Below are positions 1 through 12,289 of a stretch of 64,000 bases of DNA, piece after piece. The notes beneath the pieces are model-generated. The model saw only the letters and a list, made by a program, of their open reading frames with translations. It had not been told where the DNA came from and did no database searches. Source of the DNA: Panax quinquefolius (lineage: Eukaryota > Streptophyta > Magnoliopsida > Apiales > Araliaceae); the NCBI GenBank assembly GCA_020205615.1, contig CM035152.1:115406950-115470949 (forward strand), given 5' to 3'. The stretch's first letter is position 1. Each line of letters starts with the position of its first letter. The position numbers and the translations under genes were made by a program.

Positions 1-925
1 GTTTTACAGAAAGTTTGTAAAGAACTTTATATTACAGTCAAATTCAGGAACATAGAGACTTAGAAATTATAGCGTAAAATATATATGTTAAGGTTATGTA
101 ACATACCTTTTGTTGATTAAGAAATCCTTGTTAATCACTGAGAATAGCTTGACTAACTCATAACTTTCTCTCTTAATTCTCTCCAGGCTCTCTCAAACAC
201 TCTCAAAATTCATTTCTTTTCTTTCTTAGGCTTAGTCTTAGACCACATACAATTGACGTAAACAAAAGTAAACTGATAACAAGTATGCGTAAACTAAAAA
301 ACTGATATGGCCTTAATAATCATAATAACAATATCAGTTACCAAAATATAACGTATAGATTATAAATATATTTTTTTATATATTTTATTGATTTAATTTA
401 TTTTATTAATAATTATAATTTTAAAAATCCAAAAGCCATAAGGCTCCGTTTGGCAAAACTGTTTAAAAATTAAAGACTTAATATATTTAAGCCTTGTTTG
501 GAAAAACTAAATTAAACTCATTTAATTTATTTAATAACTCCTTTATAATATAGTTAGTTATCACACTGTATTTAATTAAGTTTTCATACTTAATTTAATT
601 ATTTCTAATAACAATTTATTGAATAAATCATTTAATCATTATAAACTCTCTAACAATTATTAAATTAAATTAGAATATTACCTCATAACAATTAATTTCC
701 TTAACCCATTAATTATTTATTAAACAAATAATTAACCAAATCAAATCAAATCAAATTAAACAAATATTTATTCAACAATAAACACATCCATTAAATATTT
801 ATATAATTCAATAAATATTTATAATTACAATTAAAATTACGGATTGTTACATTAATCATATCGTAATAAGAATTTTAATTATTTAATTCTTATTTTAATA
901 ACTTATGAAAATTCAGGTTGTCAAA
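1..925 (-). mobile_element. Antisense LTR fragment of a Ty3/gypsy chromovirus (A family)
   Basis: This stretch is the reverse complement of about 4369-5293, the first ~920 bases of the LTR of element A. The match runs through the splice-like CT-rich part, the T-rich middle and the start of the LTR. Its right edge near 925 corresponds to the LTR start (TGTGACAACCC read on the minus strand). The LTR continues off the left edge of the window. Immediately to the right, the sequence picks up the sense 3' part of the same LTR family. The simplest reading is therefore that a minus-strand copy inserted into a plus-strand LTR. No coding frame is present. Confidence 0.8.
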
Positions 926-1277
926 GTTATGTGTTACTTGAAAGATATGAATCAGATGTGATACTTGAAGATTTATACACTTTGGTTGTGTTATTATTAT
1001 TTGAACCATGTTTAAGGTTCCGAATAATGTATTAATGTTGAATTATAATATCATTTTGCGATGTAAACTATTGTAGTATTAGAATGATTCTGAGATATTT
1101 AGATGTAAAGGTTGAAGGCTTTGGGAACGAGGATAATTTGTAATAGAAAATTTTAATTATTTCGCAAATTTCAATGGTTGTATTATCGTTTAATGATGTA
1201 AAATTAGAGGTTGAATGTATTATTAATACCAGAAATCGAGAATTTAATTGTAAGAATTTTTGGGAATTAGATTCTGA
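926..1277 (+). mobile_element. 3' end of the 5' LTR of element A
   Basis: This segment repeats about 7067-7414, the last ~350 bases of the full LTR downstream, in the same orientation and with few mismatches. It is directly followed by a tRNA-type primer-binding site, which identifies it as a 5' LTR end. The expected CA terminus is altered to GA. The remainder of this LTR lies beyond the inserted antisense piece, outside the window. Confidence 0.75.
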
Positions 1278-1278
1278 G

Positions 1279-1290
1279 TTGGTATCAAAG
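1279..1290 (+). other. Primer-binding site (initiator-tRNA-Met type), element A
   Basis: TTGGTATCAAAG lies one or two bases after the LTR end. Plant chromoviruses prime minus-strand DNA synthesis from initiator methionine tRNA with TGGTATCAGAGC-like sites. This copy has one change (AAAG for AGAG), also found at 46683 in element J. Confidence 0.75.
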
Positions 1291-3426
1291 TTGATAGGTT
1301 AGAAACCTTAGGTAAAGAGTACCTTAGGCTATAACCTTAGAGAAGAAGAGAGTGCAGATAATGAAAGAATAAGCTCAAATAGAGCTTGAAGAATATGAAG
1401 TAATTTAAGAAATGTATAAAGAAGGATTAAAACATGCGTGAGAGGATTAAAGAAGAATCTAAATGCAGTTATAAGGAATATGAAAGTGGGGTTACCCAAC
1501 TCCAATAATAAGGATGTAAGGTGATAATAAATAGATAATGTCTATAAAAAGAGAATGATAAAGAAGTTAAGAATAAAAGTTATATTTAGGTATGGTACAA
1601 TTGAACTCTTTAATAGTTGATGTATGGTATCTGGGCTAAACGATTCCTTCATAGAGCGGAGGTATATACGAACTAGCAACTCGGAACCTAGTTTGTTGGT
1701 TGTTTGTGGGAAACCACTCAGCGTACCATATTGAAACTGTTAGAGACTCGATGTGTACCAAGTGTAGAAAATGGACACGTATGATGAAAATATGGAACTC
1801 GAATGAAATGTTAAGCAATGTAAACGAAGTTAGAAATTCTTAAAGGAAGAATTATTTTATAAATAAGAGAATTCAAAGAAGAATCTTGAAGAGATATAAA
1901 GATAAAAAATGGGAGTTACCCTAACTCCAATAGCCAAGATAACGAATAATGATGAATAGACAAAGTCTGTAAGATTAAAAGCATAAATGAAATCGTAAAT
2001 GGTGGTGAAAAAAAAGGGAAAGAAGGGGGATCATAAAACAAAACGATCACGAGTTAAGAATTTTTTTAAGGGAAATGATTATAGAATAAGATCACGACGT
2101 GATCTGTTTAAGTTATAAAAAAAAAGATGGTCTGTAATGTTTGAATAATTATAGCTTGATGCTATGAAGATGATGTACTATGATATAGTACGAGATAAAC
2201 TCACGATGAGTTATAGATAATGTGATACGAGGAATTCATATTGAGAAAGTTAAGGGTAAGTTGTTAAGAGTAAGATAGAGTTAGGTGGGTTTTCAATTGA
2301 GGACTCATGTGATGGCTGAGTTGTACAAACCTTTGTATGGGTGAGGGTTTTGTGCTTGCACTCAGTTTATTACATTGATAATCATTGGAAATCGATTGTC
2401 GCTTGCTATCAATGTATGTGTGGTGAAAAGGTGATTCTTTTCTCATGTGTATATTTGATAGTTAGAAACTATTAAGATTAGTCAGATATTATTAGGATTA
2501 GGTGCGGTTCTTAAAACTAATTCATATGGTAAGTTCGTGACTCATAATAATATGGTATATTTTGAACCCCTCAGCGAATGGACGCCTGTGGTCTGACTAG
2601 GAAAAGTTCTTAAACTCATATTATTATGGCAAGTTCTTGGATTTCCAAAGTGCGGTAAGTTTGATGAACTATTTTGGGTAGAAAATGGTTATAGTATAGA
2701 GAACATTGATGAAGTTGAAGATTGATAGAATGGTTAAGTAATGAAGTAATGAAGTAAAGATTGAAGTTGATGAATACCTGGATATTCTAAATCTACTAGC
2801 TATGCTAGACTTTCGAAATTTATTGACTTCGTGCTGATGTTTGTACTTCTATTTTCTTGAAAAAAATTGGATCAAATGATGAAACCAATGAGTTTTAAAA
2901 ACAATATCGTTATTCGTATGTCTATGCTAATTGCTTCGGCTAGACAAAAATGATTTGAAATATATCAAAATGTATTTTTTTTATATCATCAATGTGTCAT
3001 GGAACCTAGTGCAGAGATGAAAAAAAAATGATGGAGTCATCAACGCAGTATTACTTAGTGTTGGATGTGATCTAAGGATCGTCAGCCCACTATGGTATGA
3101 TGTATTATGATAAAATCACCAAATGATGAGAATCCTCAAGCAATTTGTAAATACGATCATGTATCGTAACGTCATAAAAAGGATTTTTGAGATTTCTTTA
3201 AGATATGATAATATATATATATATATATGTATGTATATGTATATTTCGATTGATGTCCGAATTGTTGTAGAAGTCTATATTATTTGATTCAGCTAGACGA
3301 CTATTAAAAGATGTTCATGAAATTCAAGCGTTTCTTGAAAAGTTATGCCAAAAAAAATTGTTTTGGTGCTGATTCAGATGTTGAAAAGCTGAGATGAACA
3401 ACCCTTTTATAGGGCATTATGCGAAG

Positions 3427-3682
3427 GCGTTTAGATGTTTGTGCACAATACATTGTATGAAGGGATGATCACCTTAAGTACGAGGAGTCCTTATAGTCTT
3501 ATGATTGTTAAAGTTTAAGTTGAAAGATTACTTATAACTATGGACATACTTATAGCGTTTAAATGTTTGTGCATAATACATTGTACAAAGGGCTTAACAC
3601 CCTAAGTACGGGAGTCCCTATAGTCTAATGACTGTTAAGGTTTAAGTTGAAAGAGTACTTATAACCGTGGACATAGTTCAAG
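3427..3682 (+). repeat. 128-bp tandem duplication inside LTR-derived DNA
   Basis: Two adjacent diverged units (3427-3554 and about 3555-3682) each run from GCGTTTARATGTTTGTGCA through TTTAAGTTGAAAGA to a GGACATA end. The same segment occurs as a single copy near 14985-15110 and 46060-46190, in the LTRs of elements C and J. It is therefore a normal U5-side LTR segment that has been duplicated here. Confidence 0.75.
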
Positions 3683-4059
3683 GTCTTATGACCCTCAGCA
3701 TGATTTGAAAGCTTTTAAATTCCTGTTATTCATATCGCTTCCCAATTATTGAGCAATTGAGGAAGATTCTTGTAATTATAAATGGTGAATGTGGTAAGGA
3801 TAATATTCCTTAGAAAGAAGTAAGTAAGTAGAATCACGACCTTTGAATGATGAATATATTGAATAAGTGAGAAAAGAAATTTTTAAATGAGAAGGAGATG
3901 AGTTATCAAAGAATAATGTAAAACTTTTAATAGAAAAGTTTAATAATTGTAGAAAGATCTTTATGGAAAGAAGTGGTTATAGAATCCAATGAATGAATAA
4001 AGTATTAACATAAAATCTATTTTTATAAATTGAATGAATAAAGATTAATAGATAAAATT

Positions 4060-4368
4060 TTGAGGACGAAATTCTTAGAAGAATGGGTGAATGTAATATC
4101 CCGAGTATTTATGATAACGATCCTTAGCAAAGGAAATGAATGGGTTAAAGAGTATATAATACTCAAAATATAATTGAGTTCTAGTGAAAGTTATGTAATA
4201 AAACCTAAAATTTGTTGAAGTAATGAATGTAGTATGAAATATAAAATTTATATTAAGGTAATGTGTTGAAGATATTCAATGATAAATTTTTGCAAAGAGA
4301 TTTGGTGGAAACCGAAAAAGGGAGATTTCGTTGATTCCGAGGACGGAATCCTTATAAGGAGGGAAGGA
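4060..4368 (+). mobile_element. Two stacked polypurine tract/LTR-start junctions
   Basis: At 4063-4093 a GAGGACGAAATTCTTAGAAG tract runs directly into TGTAATATCCCGAG, the usual junction of a chromovirus polypurine tract with its 3' LTR start. About 250 bases later a second tract (GGAATCCTTATAAGGAGG, from 4345) leads into the LTR at 4369. The first LTR start is therefore truncated to ~200-270 bases, and the second belongs to element A. Confidence 0.6.
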
Positions 4369-5349
4369 TGTGACAACCCGAATTTTAATAAGTTATTAAA
4401 ATAAGAATTTAATAATTGAAATTCTTATTACGATGTGATCAATGTAACAATCCAGAATTTTAATTGTAATTATAAATATTTATTGAATTATATAAATATT
4501 TAATGGATGTGTTTATTGTTGAATAAATATTTGTTTAATTTGATTTGAATTGATTTGGTTAATTATTTGTTTAATAAATAATTAATGGGTTAAGGAAATT
4601 AATTGTTATGAGGTAATATTCTAATTTAATTTAATAATTAAGTTGGAGAGTTTATAATGATTAAATGATTTATTAATAAATTGTTATTAGAATTAATTAA
4701 ATTAAGTATGAAAACTTAATTAAATAAAGTGTGATAAATAACTATATTATAAAGGAGTTATTAAAATAAATTAAAGGAGTTTAATTTAGTTTTTCCAAAC
4801 AAGGCTTAAATATTTTAAGTCTTTAATTTTTAAAGAGTATTGCCAAATGGAGCCTTTATGGCTTTTGGATTTTAAAATTTGAATTATTAATATAATAAAT
4901 TAAATAAATAAAATATATAAAAAAATATTTATAATATATAGGTTATATTTTGGTAACTGATATTGTTATTATGATTATTAAGGCCATATCAGTTTTTTAG
5001 TTTACGTATACTTGTTATCAGTTTACTTTTGTTTACATCAATTGCATGTGGTCTAAGACTGAGCCTAAGAAAGAAAAGAAAAGAATTTTGAGAGAGTTTG
5101 AGAGAGCCTAAGAGAGAATCAAGAGAGAAAGTTCTGAGTTAGTCAAGCTATTCTCAGTGATTAACAAGGATTTCTTAATCAACAAAAGGTATGTTACATA
5201 ACCTTAACATATATGTTTTACGCTATAATTTCTAAGTCTCTGTGTTCTGAATTTGATTTGTAATATAAAGTTCTTTAAATTTTTACGTAAAACCATGTTT
5301 TATAATTGATTAGGAAATTATGTGTATTTGTAATTGTAATACAAACATT

Positions 5350-5381
<32 letters not shown>

Positions 5382-7414
5382 TGTGTGTGTGTGTGTGTTT
5401 GTATGCTTAACATATATATAGAATTATATGCTAAATTAAGTCTGCAAGAAAAGAAATTAGTTTTACAGTGAACATTCATGTATGAACGTGATTTGTAGAA
5501 ATATCAAAATTAGTATATGCTAATTGTGAAATTGAACATTATGTATGTTAATTGGGTAAAAACTTAATGAGAACGTAGTTCAAAGGAAAGAATTCGTTGG
5601 ATAATTATGGTTTACAGTGTTAAACCTTGTAAAACAACGTCAACAATGGAGTTGGGTTTTAAACTATGATTTCAAGGATTTAAATTTTCTGAAATTGTTG
5701 TTTAATTGCTTTAAATTGGTATATGTATGATAAGTAAATGTTTATGAGTAATCTATATAAGTTTTACGTCTTAATTTAGATGTTAGCAGTATTAATTAGT
5801 CCAGAATTTAGTTATTCTGTTCTTCGTGGTTGGGTTCTGTAAGTTTTGGCGCCCTAACGTAAAAATTTGTGCCCCAGCTCTGATTTTCGCGCCTCAACGC
5901 CAAAAATAGCCGTGAACTTAGTGCCCCGATCTTTGAACTTCACGCTGACAGATTGAATTTTGCACCCCAACATCGAAATTCGCGTTTTGACCATCTGTAT
6001 GATTTAGTTCTCGCATCGCTACGCGGCGCGAGAACTCCGATAATGCAGGAGACGCTTTTGACCTCCTGTAGTAAAATGGCCATAACGTTTTCATACGAAC
6101 TCCGATTGAGGTGATTCAAGATGATCCGGAACGAATACGAATAGACCTACAACTTTGTGGGACTGATATTATTAGGAGGCAATCAGAGGGCATCGGGAAT
6201 GCACATATGCAAATGTAGTGCTCCTGACGATAAAAGATGTTGTCCTAAGTTATAAAACATGAATATTAGTAAATATAATGATGCTTAACATTAATAAATG
6301 ATGTATTAGATGATTTGTATAAGCATACTAAGCACACACAAGAGAGACGAATCGGGCGTGTGACGAATGAATGTCGAAACGTCATGCTAAGTGTTAATGA
6401 ACTTAAAAAGTGTTTCAATTCAATTGAAATAAATATTATAAGATATGGAATGGATTTAATATAAAACCAATAAGTAGTCCTAGCAAGACTTAAGCACTTG
6501 AATGAACTTCGAGTTTGACTAAGAAGAAATATAGTGAGTTATAAGTCTAAAGTTAACACAATCAAATTGAACATTGCGTATTGATTAATAGGAAGGTTTA
6601 TAGGATGTAGATTAAAGTTTACATTAAAACTACTATGCATTACTATGTGACTAATAGTTGATGTGAATGATTATATAATTGTGTAGGGCACGTGAAATGA
6701 GATAAGCTGTGGTACATTAAAGCTGTTATTGGTAAACAACGATCAAGACAAGTCTTTCAGTTCCTATTTGCTATGTGAACTTGATGATTAACTATTTTAA
6801 ATCTTTATTGCAAAGAGTATGATGTGTTATATATATGTTAAAAGTATGAAATGTTAAAGTCAATTTATGACTATGTTGATTGATTAAAGCATGCTAATTG
6901 AGTAAGGACTCAATCTTTATACTTGTTATATTAACTGTAGCATGTATGTTATATGTTGAGCATGTTATTATATGTTATGTGATGCACGAAAACTGTTAGA
7001 TTTTGTTGGGCTGTTGAGCTTAACCTTGCAAATAATCACTTTTGCAGGTTCAAGATTCAAGGTAAAGTTATATGTTACTTGAAAGATATGAATCAGATGT
7101 GATACTTGAAGATTTATACACTTTGGTTGTGTTATTATTATTTGAACCATGTTTAAGGTTCCGAATAATGTATTAATATTGAATTGTAATATCGTTTTGC
7201 TCTGTAAACTATTGTAGTATTAAAATGATTCTTAGATATTTAGATGTAAATGTTGAAGGTTTTGGGAACGAGGATAATTTGTAATAGAAAATTTTAATTA
7301 TTCTGTAAATTTCAATGGTTGTATTATTGTTTAATGATGTAAAATTAGAGGTTGAATGTATTATTAACGACCGAAGTCGAGAATTAAATTGTATGAATTT
7401 TTGGGGTCGTTACA
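4369..7414 (+). mobile_element. 3' LTR of element A (Ty3/gypsy chromovirus), 3046 bp
   Basis: The LTR starts TGTGACAACCC right after a polypurine tract and ends GGGTCGTTACA. Its first ~920 bases are repeated inverted at 1-925 and its last ~350 directly at 926-1277. It contains (TA)n at about 5350-5374 followed by (GT)n to about 5398, and a second internal start-like motif TGTAACAATCC at 4443. After 7414 the sequence becomes chromovirus integrase coding DNA in mid-frame, so element A inserted into element C. A 5-bp target duplication cannot be checked because the left end is outside the window. Confidence 0.8.
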
Positions 7415-8193
7415 CAACGTATCATCCTCAAACTGAAGGACAGAATAAGAGGACATCCAGATACTAGAGGATATGCTCAGAGCGTGTATTATAGATTTTA
7501 AAGGGAATTGGGATGACCATCTACCATTGGTTGAATTTGCCTATAATAATAGTTATCACACGAGTATTGGCATGCCGCCTTACGAAGCGTTATACGGTAG
7601 GAAATGTAGAACTCCGTTATGCTGGGATGAGGTAAGTGAACGTCAGCCAATTGGGTCCAGAATTGATACAACAAATTGTCGAGATCATCAAGGTGATTCG
7701 GACAAGATTGATAGCTACACAAGATAGATAGAAGAAATATGTCAATCAACACCAACAGAATCGGGAATTTGATGTCGGTAGTTTTGTTTTCTTAAAAGTG
7801 TCTCCCTAGAAAGAGAAAATTTGGTTTGGTAAAAAGGGAAAACTAAGCCCTAGGTTTATAGGACCTTTTGAAGTGCTGCGACGAGTTGGTAAAGTGGCGT
7901 ATGAGGTAGCTTTACCTCTAGAATTAGAACATATTCATAACCTTTTCCATGTTTCGGTATTAAGGCAATATAAGCTTGATTATAAGCATGTTATAGAATA
8001 CGAGCCATTACAGTTTGAGAAACACTTGTCATATGAAGATGTTCCTGTTCAAATTATTGACAGGAAAGAGCAAGTACTAAGGAATAAAGTGAGACCTTCT
8101 GTTAAGGTAATCTGGAGAAACCACAATGTTGAGGAAGCTACGTGGGAACTTGAAGATTTTATGATGAAAAATTATCCTCAATTATTTTTTTAA
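7415..8193 (+). pseudogene. Integrase C-terminal part and chromodomain of element C (Ty3/gypsy chromovirus), broken
   Basis: The remnant begins inside the integrase catalytic core at a T-Y-H-P-Q-T-E-G-Q motif and continues with the conserved [20 protein letters not shown] stretch encoded near 7545-7615. A frameshift and stops follow between about 7640 and 7870. An open frame at 7873-8193 (106 codons) encodes the end of the integrase (FHVSVLRQY) and then a chromodomain with KVIWRNHNVEEATWELE. Chromodomains of this position and type mark Tekay/Del-like chromoviruses and are thought to guide integration to methylated-histone chromatin. The upstream gag and polymerase lie left of element A and outside the window. 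It is non-functional because of truncation and frameshifts. Confidence 0.85.
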
Positions 8194-8205
8194 TCTTGTA
8201 TAGCG

Positions 8206-8302
8206 ATTCTGGGGACAAAATCCTATTAAGGAGGGAAAAATGTAACGAATAAATTTATTGAATCGTGATTCTCGGGACAGAATCCTTTTAAGGAGGGAAG
8301 GA
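8206..8302 (+). other. Duplicated polypurine tract before the LTR of element C
   Basis: Two similar segments lie in tandem: GGGGACAAAATCCTATTAAG at about 8211 and CGGGACAGAATCCTTTTAAG at about 8273. Each continues into GGAGGGA and then ATGTAACGAA. The second joins the real LTR start at 8303. The polypurine tract primes plus-strand DNA synthesis during reverse transcription, so a duplicated tract and LTR edge suggests an error in an earlier cycle or a local tandem duplication. Confidence 0.65.
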
Positions 8303-10237
8303 TGTAACGAACGAGAAATTTTGTAATTAAATTTAAATATTTATTGAATTAAATATATATTTTAAATAATTTATTTAATGAGATAAATAATTGGTGAAAT
8401 TGTGGAGATAAATAATTGATGAAATTGTGGTGCGATAATTTGAAATAAATTAATGAATGATAAATTTGAAGATTTGATTTAATGAAGTAATTGTAAATAA
8501 TTGTTTGATATTTAAGAAAATAATTAGATTAATGATGATAATTTAATTTATTAAAGTATAAAAAATAATTATATAATTGAAATTATAATTATAATTGTGA
8601 GAACATAAATTAATTAATGAAAGTGAGACAAGTGAAACTATATAATATAAATGTTATAAAAATAAATTGAAAGAGGGGGAAACTCTGTGTAGTTAAACAC
8701 GGCCTTATGTCCTTTGGCATAACATAACCGATAAGGCGTATTATTTTTTACCTGACGTACATGGGGAGTCCGTTTATATCCTACGCATATTTTCCTAAGC
8801 TAAGTACAGAGAGTTTGGAGAGGAAAAGAAAGCGGAGTACTAGAGAGAATTGAGAGAAGAGGGAAAATTGTTAAGATTGTGGGTTTTTGCTGTGGAAAGG
8901 GAAAGAATTGAAGCCAATGTCTATCATTTTCTTCAATAATCAAGGTATAATTGCACCTAATATTCTATGTTTTGGTTTCTCAATGATTATTCACTGTGAA
9001 TTGAAAGTCACGTTGGATTGATGTATATGTGTATGTATGGTTTTGTAGAATCTGTTAATCATCAAATATAAGTTTTAGTAACTAAATTCATAGAAATTGG
9101 GTTGAAAGAAAAAAATTGAGATAAAAGTGTTATGTATATTTAAATGACCTATTTGAGTCAAACATTTCATGTTCAATCCTTGATATAATCAGTAAATTGA
9201 TTGTAGATTGCGTTAGTATATTAAGAAACGAAAATAACGGAACTGAAATGGTGTAATTTGGTCAAGAAACAAGGATTTGGCGATGGAATTCACTAAATGT
9301 GTTGAAAATGGAGAAAACAACAAAAACATGGTTTAAATCCTTATAAATTTGGGTGCTTTGGTGATTAGAAGTCTTATATCTATACCTAGAGTTGTAGTAG
9401 TAAACTTATAACTTTTGGGTTTGGTGAATTGCTATAAAAATTGGAAAAAATGGGTGTTTGAATTGTAACAGGCTCATTGCGGTTTACTGTCTAGCGTCTT
9501 GGTGCAAATTTGTCTGAAGTACCCAGAAAGTGAACGGCTTGACTTTCATCTACAACAGTATATTGCACGGTGCAAAAGGCTTGGAAGGCAGGTCATTGCT
9601 GCTTGCAGTGCGCGATCTGATCGATGGCGATGAGTTACGATTAATTGTAATTTGGAATATGAAGACCTAATCTAGTTTAGTACGCAGGATAAGGATGTTA
9701 AATCATAACATAAGATACAATAAAAGATTGTAATGTAATACTAAATATGAGGATTTTAAATGATCACTTAAACAATTTATGTAATGAATGTAAATTGATG
9801 TTTGCAAGAGTTAGAGGTGAATGATAAAGGCACTAGTGAGATTTCAGATTCGTGTGAGTGGTTAACTAACCTGAATAGACATTAAGTTAAAGGTTATGGC
9901 TTATACGGTTGGTTGAACCTATAGATCTAATGATAAAATAACTAATTAGTATTGCGATTTCAATGGTATGTGTAGGGTAATTGGCGAACGTTATTATACT
10001 TGTGTAGCTGACACACAAGGCAAGTTCCCTAACTTCATTCTCTTTGTAATGAATGCAAGTTTCATAATTATGTTTATCTGTGTTGTCAAGCAAGCTTTAT
10101 AAACCTAATTTATCATTATGCAAGTTCTCAAATCTTATATATAAGTTAAGAAAGCTTATTGATTCCATCTAAGTTTATGATCATGCAAGCTCTTGTAATC
10201 TAATTCTTTACATCGAGCGAGTTCCATATACCGAACT
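8303..10237 (+). mobile_element. 3' LTR of element C, first part
   Basis: This LTR starts TGTAACGAACGAG after the polypurine tract. It contains a CT-free leader region with GAGAGTTTGGAGAGG-like purine tracts near 8810-8870 and the CACACAAGGCAAGTTCCCTAA segment (about 10012) typical of the other chromovirus LTRs here (compare 45442). The LTR is interrupted at 10237 by solo LTR D and resumes at 14635. No coding frame is present. Confidence 0.75.
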
Positions 10238-10405
10238 TGTGTTAACCCAGGATTTCGAATAATCCAAATTTTTTGAATAAATTTCTTTTTATTTAATATT
10301 GACATTGAATGTTAATATTGTACTGTGTATCTGTGATATGACTCTCGAGAATTAGTCAATTTGTGTATTGACTGAGAAATTAGAGTAGAGTTGTGCTTAA
10401 CAACT

Positions 10406-10850
10406 TTAGAAACCCTTAACCCTAATTTCTAGATAGGGATTTGATAGAAAATATAATCAAAATAATTATATTGATAAGTACGTGTTTGTACCATATACAG
10501 ATTTTGATCAAATGATTGATCGGATAAGGTTTAAAATTTATAAACTCTAATAAGAGATTAGAAACCCTAACACTCAGTTGGAAACCCTAATCGTATGTTG
10601 GGAAACCCTAATTCTAAATTCAGGATTCCTAAACCCTAATTAGGCAACTCTAATCCTAATTAGCAAGCCTAATGTATTTATTAAACGTTAATTGATTAGG
10701 AAAACCTAATTTAATTAGGAAACCCTAATTATAGTTTTAAAATCTTAATTTTCTAATTTAAAAACCCTAATTGGAAATTTTAGAAATTTAATTTGTAAAA
10801 CCTAAGGGTTAGAACCTTAGGGTTAAACCCTAAGGGTTTGAGCAATTGAC
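10406..10850 (+). repeat. Cluster of telomere-like AAACCCTAA motifs
   Basis: At least eight copies of AACCCTAA or AAACCCTAA, or the reverse strand CTTAGGGTT, are spread over ~450 bases with 15-60 base spacing. Examples are at about 10426, 10563, 10584, 10605, 10632 and 10720. It is not a perfect tandem (TTTAGGG)n array. The motifs are embedded in the 5' half of solo LTR D, so they look like LTR sequence rather than a relocated chromosome end. Confidence 0.6.
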
Positions 10851-12289
10851 AATCAAGCCTTTAAAATTACAAAGAGATTGACCAACATGCCCTTTATGGA
10901 TTTTTATTAGGTTACTTGTAAAATTTGATAAACCATTAGTTGGTGACCAACTAAAGGCAACCATTTGACTCTTGTCTCAGCCATAAAATGATCCAACATT
11001 GACACCTAGTCATTATAGATACATTGTATCTAATTATAAGAGATAAAGAGAGAGAATGTCCATAAACTTAGTCATTTTGCTATCTTACTCTCCAAAAACC
11101 CATTATCTCTCCTAACCTCTGAATTTTCTAAGTAAATTAGTCACTAGATAACCTCTTAGAACACCAAGAACAACTAAGGAGATCTAAGATCAAAGCTTTG
11201 CATTAGAAAGGTATAAACCCTAGGTAGCCCTTTGATCTTGTATGCTTGTAAATTTTTTTGTTTTAAGTGTTTAATCCGGTGTTATATGATGTTTTTAGAT
11301 GATCTATGTTGATCCATCATGGATCCATAGTATCAAAATGCTTTAAAAAGATGATTTTTCAAAACTGTTCTTGAGCTATAAAGGTAGTCTGACAACCAAA
11401 TATCAAAGGCCACAGATCATTCTTTGTTAATGATCTTTGGTGTTTTATGTTTTGAAGTTGTAGTATGGCATGAGTACTTTATTCTGGAACTGGAATCTCA
11501 GTCATTGAACGTCTACATTTCAAGTTATAATCGGTCAAAGTCGGTTGACCGACCATGACCGAGTACAATCTGGGTAACCTAGAAAGGCTAAACCATCGTC
11601 TGACAAGTTTTTGTAATGCCTTGATCTGTCAGTGTTTAAGTTATTTGTTGATGTTGTTGTAATCAGTTGGTAGTTTTTCATGTGTACTTTAGATTTATGG
11701 CCTTAGATCGTGTAAGATATCAACAGATCGAATGTAGCAATTGGTCAAAGTAGCCTACTCGACCATGATAGTTGTTTTCTGGAATTTCCAGAAAATCGGA
11801 TGAACAACCCTCTGATAGGGTTTGACCGACTCATAAATTATGATTCTGTTGTTAAACTGATATGTTGCTTTGTGAATGTTCTATGACATAAGGACTTCAT
11901 ATAGGAACCATTATATTACATGAATCATGACTGGAACTTATAGAAAATTAATCTCGAAAGTGTCCACTCGGATTGCTGGGTTCCTGGGAAAACAAATTGA
12001 TGATTGATTTGTGTAGTATTACATAAACACTACATAATCAATGTTTAAACAAGCCTAAAACATATTTTAGCAGAGAATGAATCGTGGTCAAACGTGACCC
12101 CTCGAATTGCCGGCTGTCAGTGTTCTTGAGCTCAAGAACACCTACAATGACAGAAAGCGTCGCTAAAGGCCTACAATGACGGATTATTTAATTTTTATTT
12201 TCTGATTTTCTGGAAATTAATTAAAAATAGAAATAAATTATAAAAATTACCAAAAATAGTTTTAAAAATTATTATAAATTATGAAAAAT

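Larger units (their letters stand above)
1291..4368 (+). mobile_element. Collapsed, non-coding interior of element A
   Basis: About 3.1 kb between the primer-binding site and the 3' LTR. I see no gag, protease, reverse transcriptase or integrase in any frame; longer open frames are chance AT-rich frames. Recognisable pieces are: two diverged direct repeats at about 1440-1550 and 1870-1980 (shared core TTACCC-AACTCCAATA); a LTR-derived block at 2460-3766 with the GCTAGAC and GTGCACAATACATTG motifs seen at the 3' ends of the other chromovirus LTRs here; and a second LTR start at 4092. The interior therefore looks like a composite of older LTR pieces and 5' leader sequence rather than a gene-bearing body. 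Confidence 0.6.

Noticed and set aside
1279..1290. tRNA gene fragments suggested by TGGTATCAAAG at 1279, 46683 and 55106
   Set aside because: Only the 12-14 base primer-binding complement is present; no cloverleaf or tRNA promoter boxes surround it.
10406..10850. True interstitial telomere
   Set aside because: The motifs are irregularly spaced, interrupted and of mixed orientation; no tandem (TTTAGGG)n run exists.
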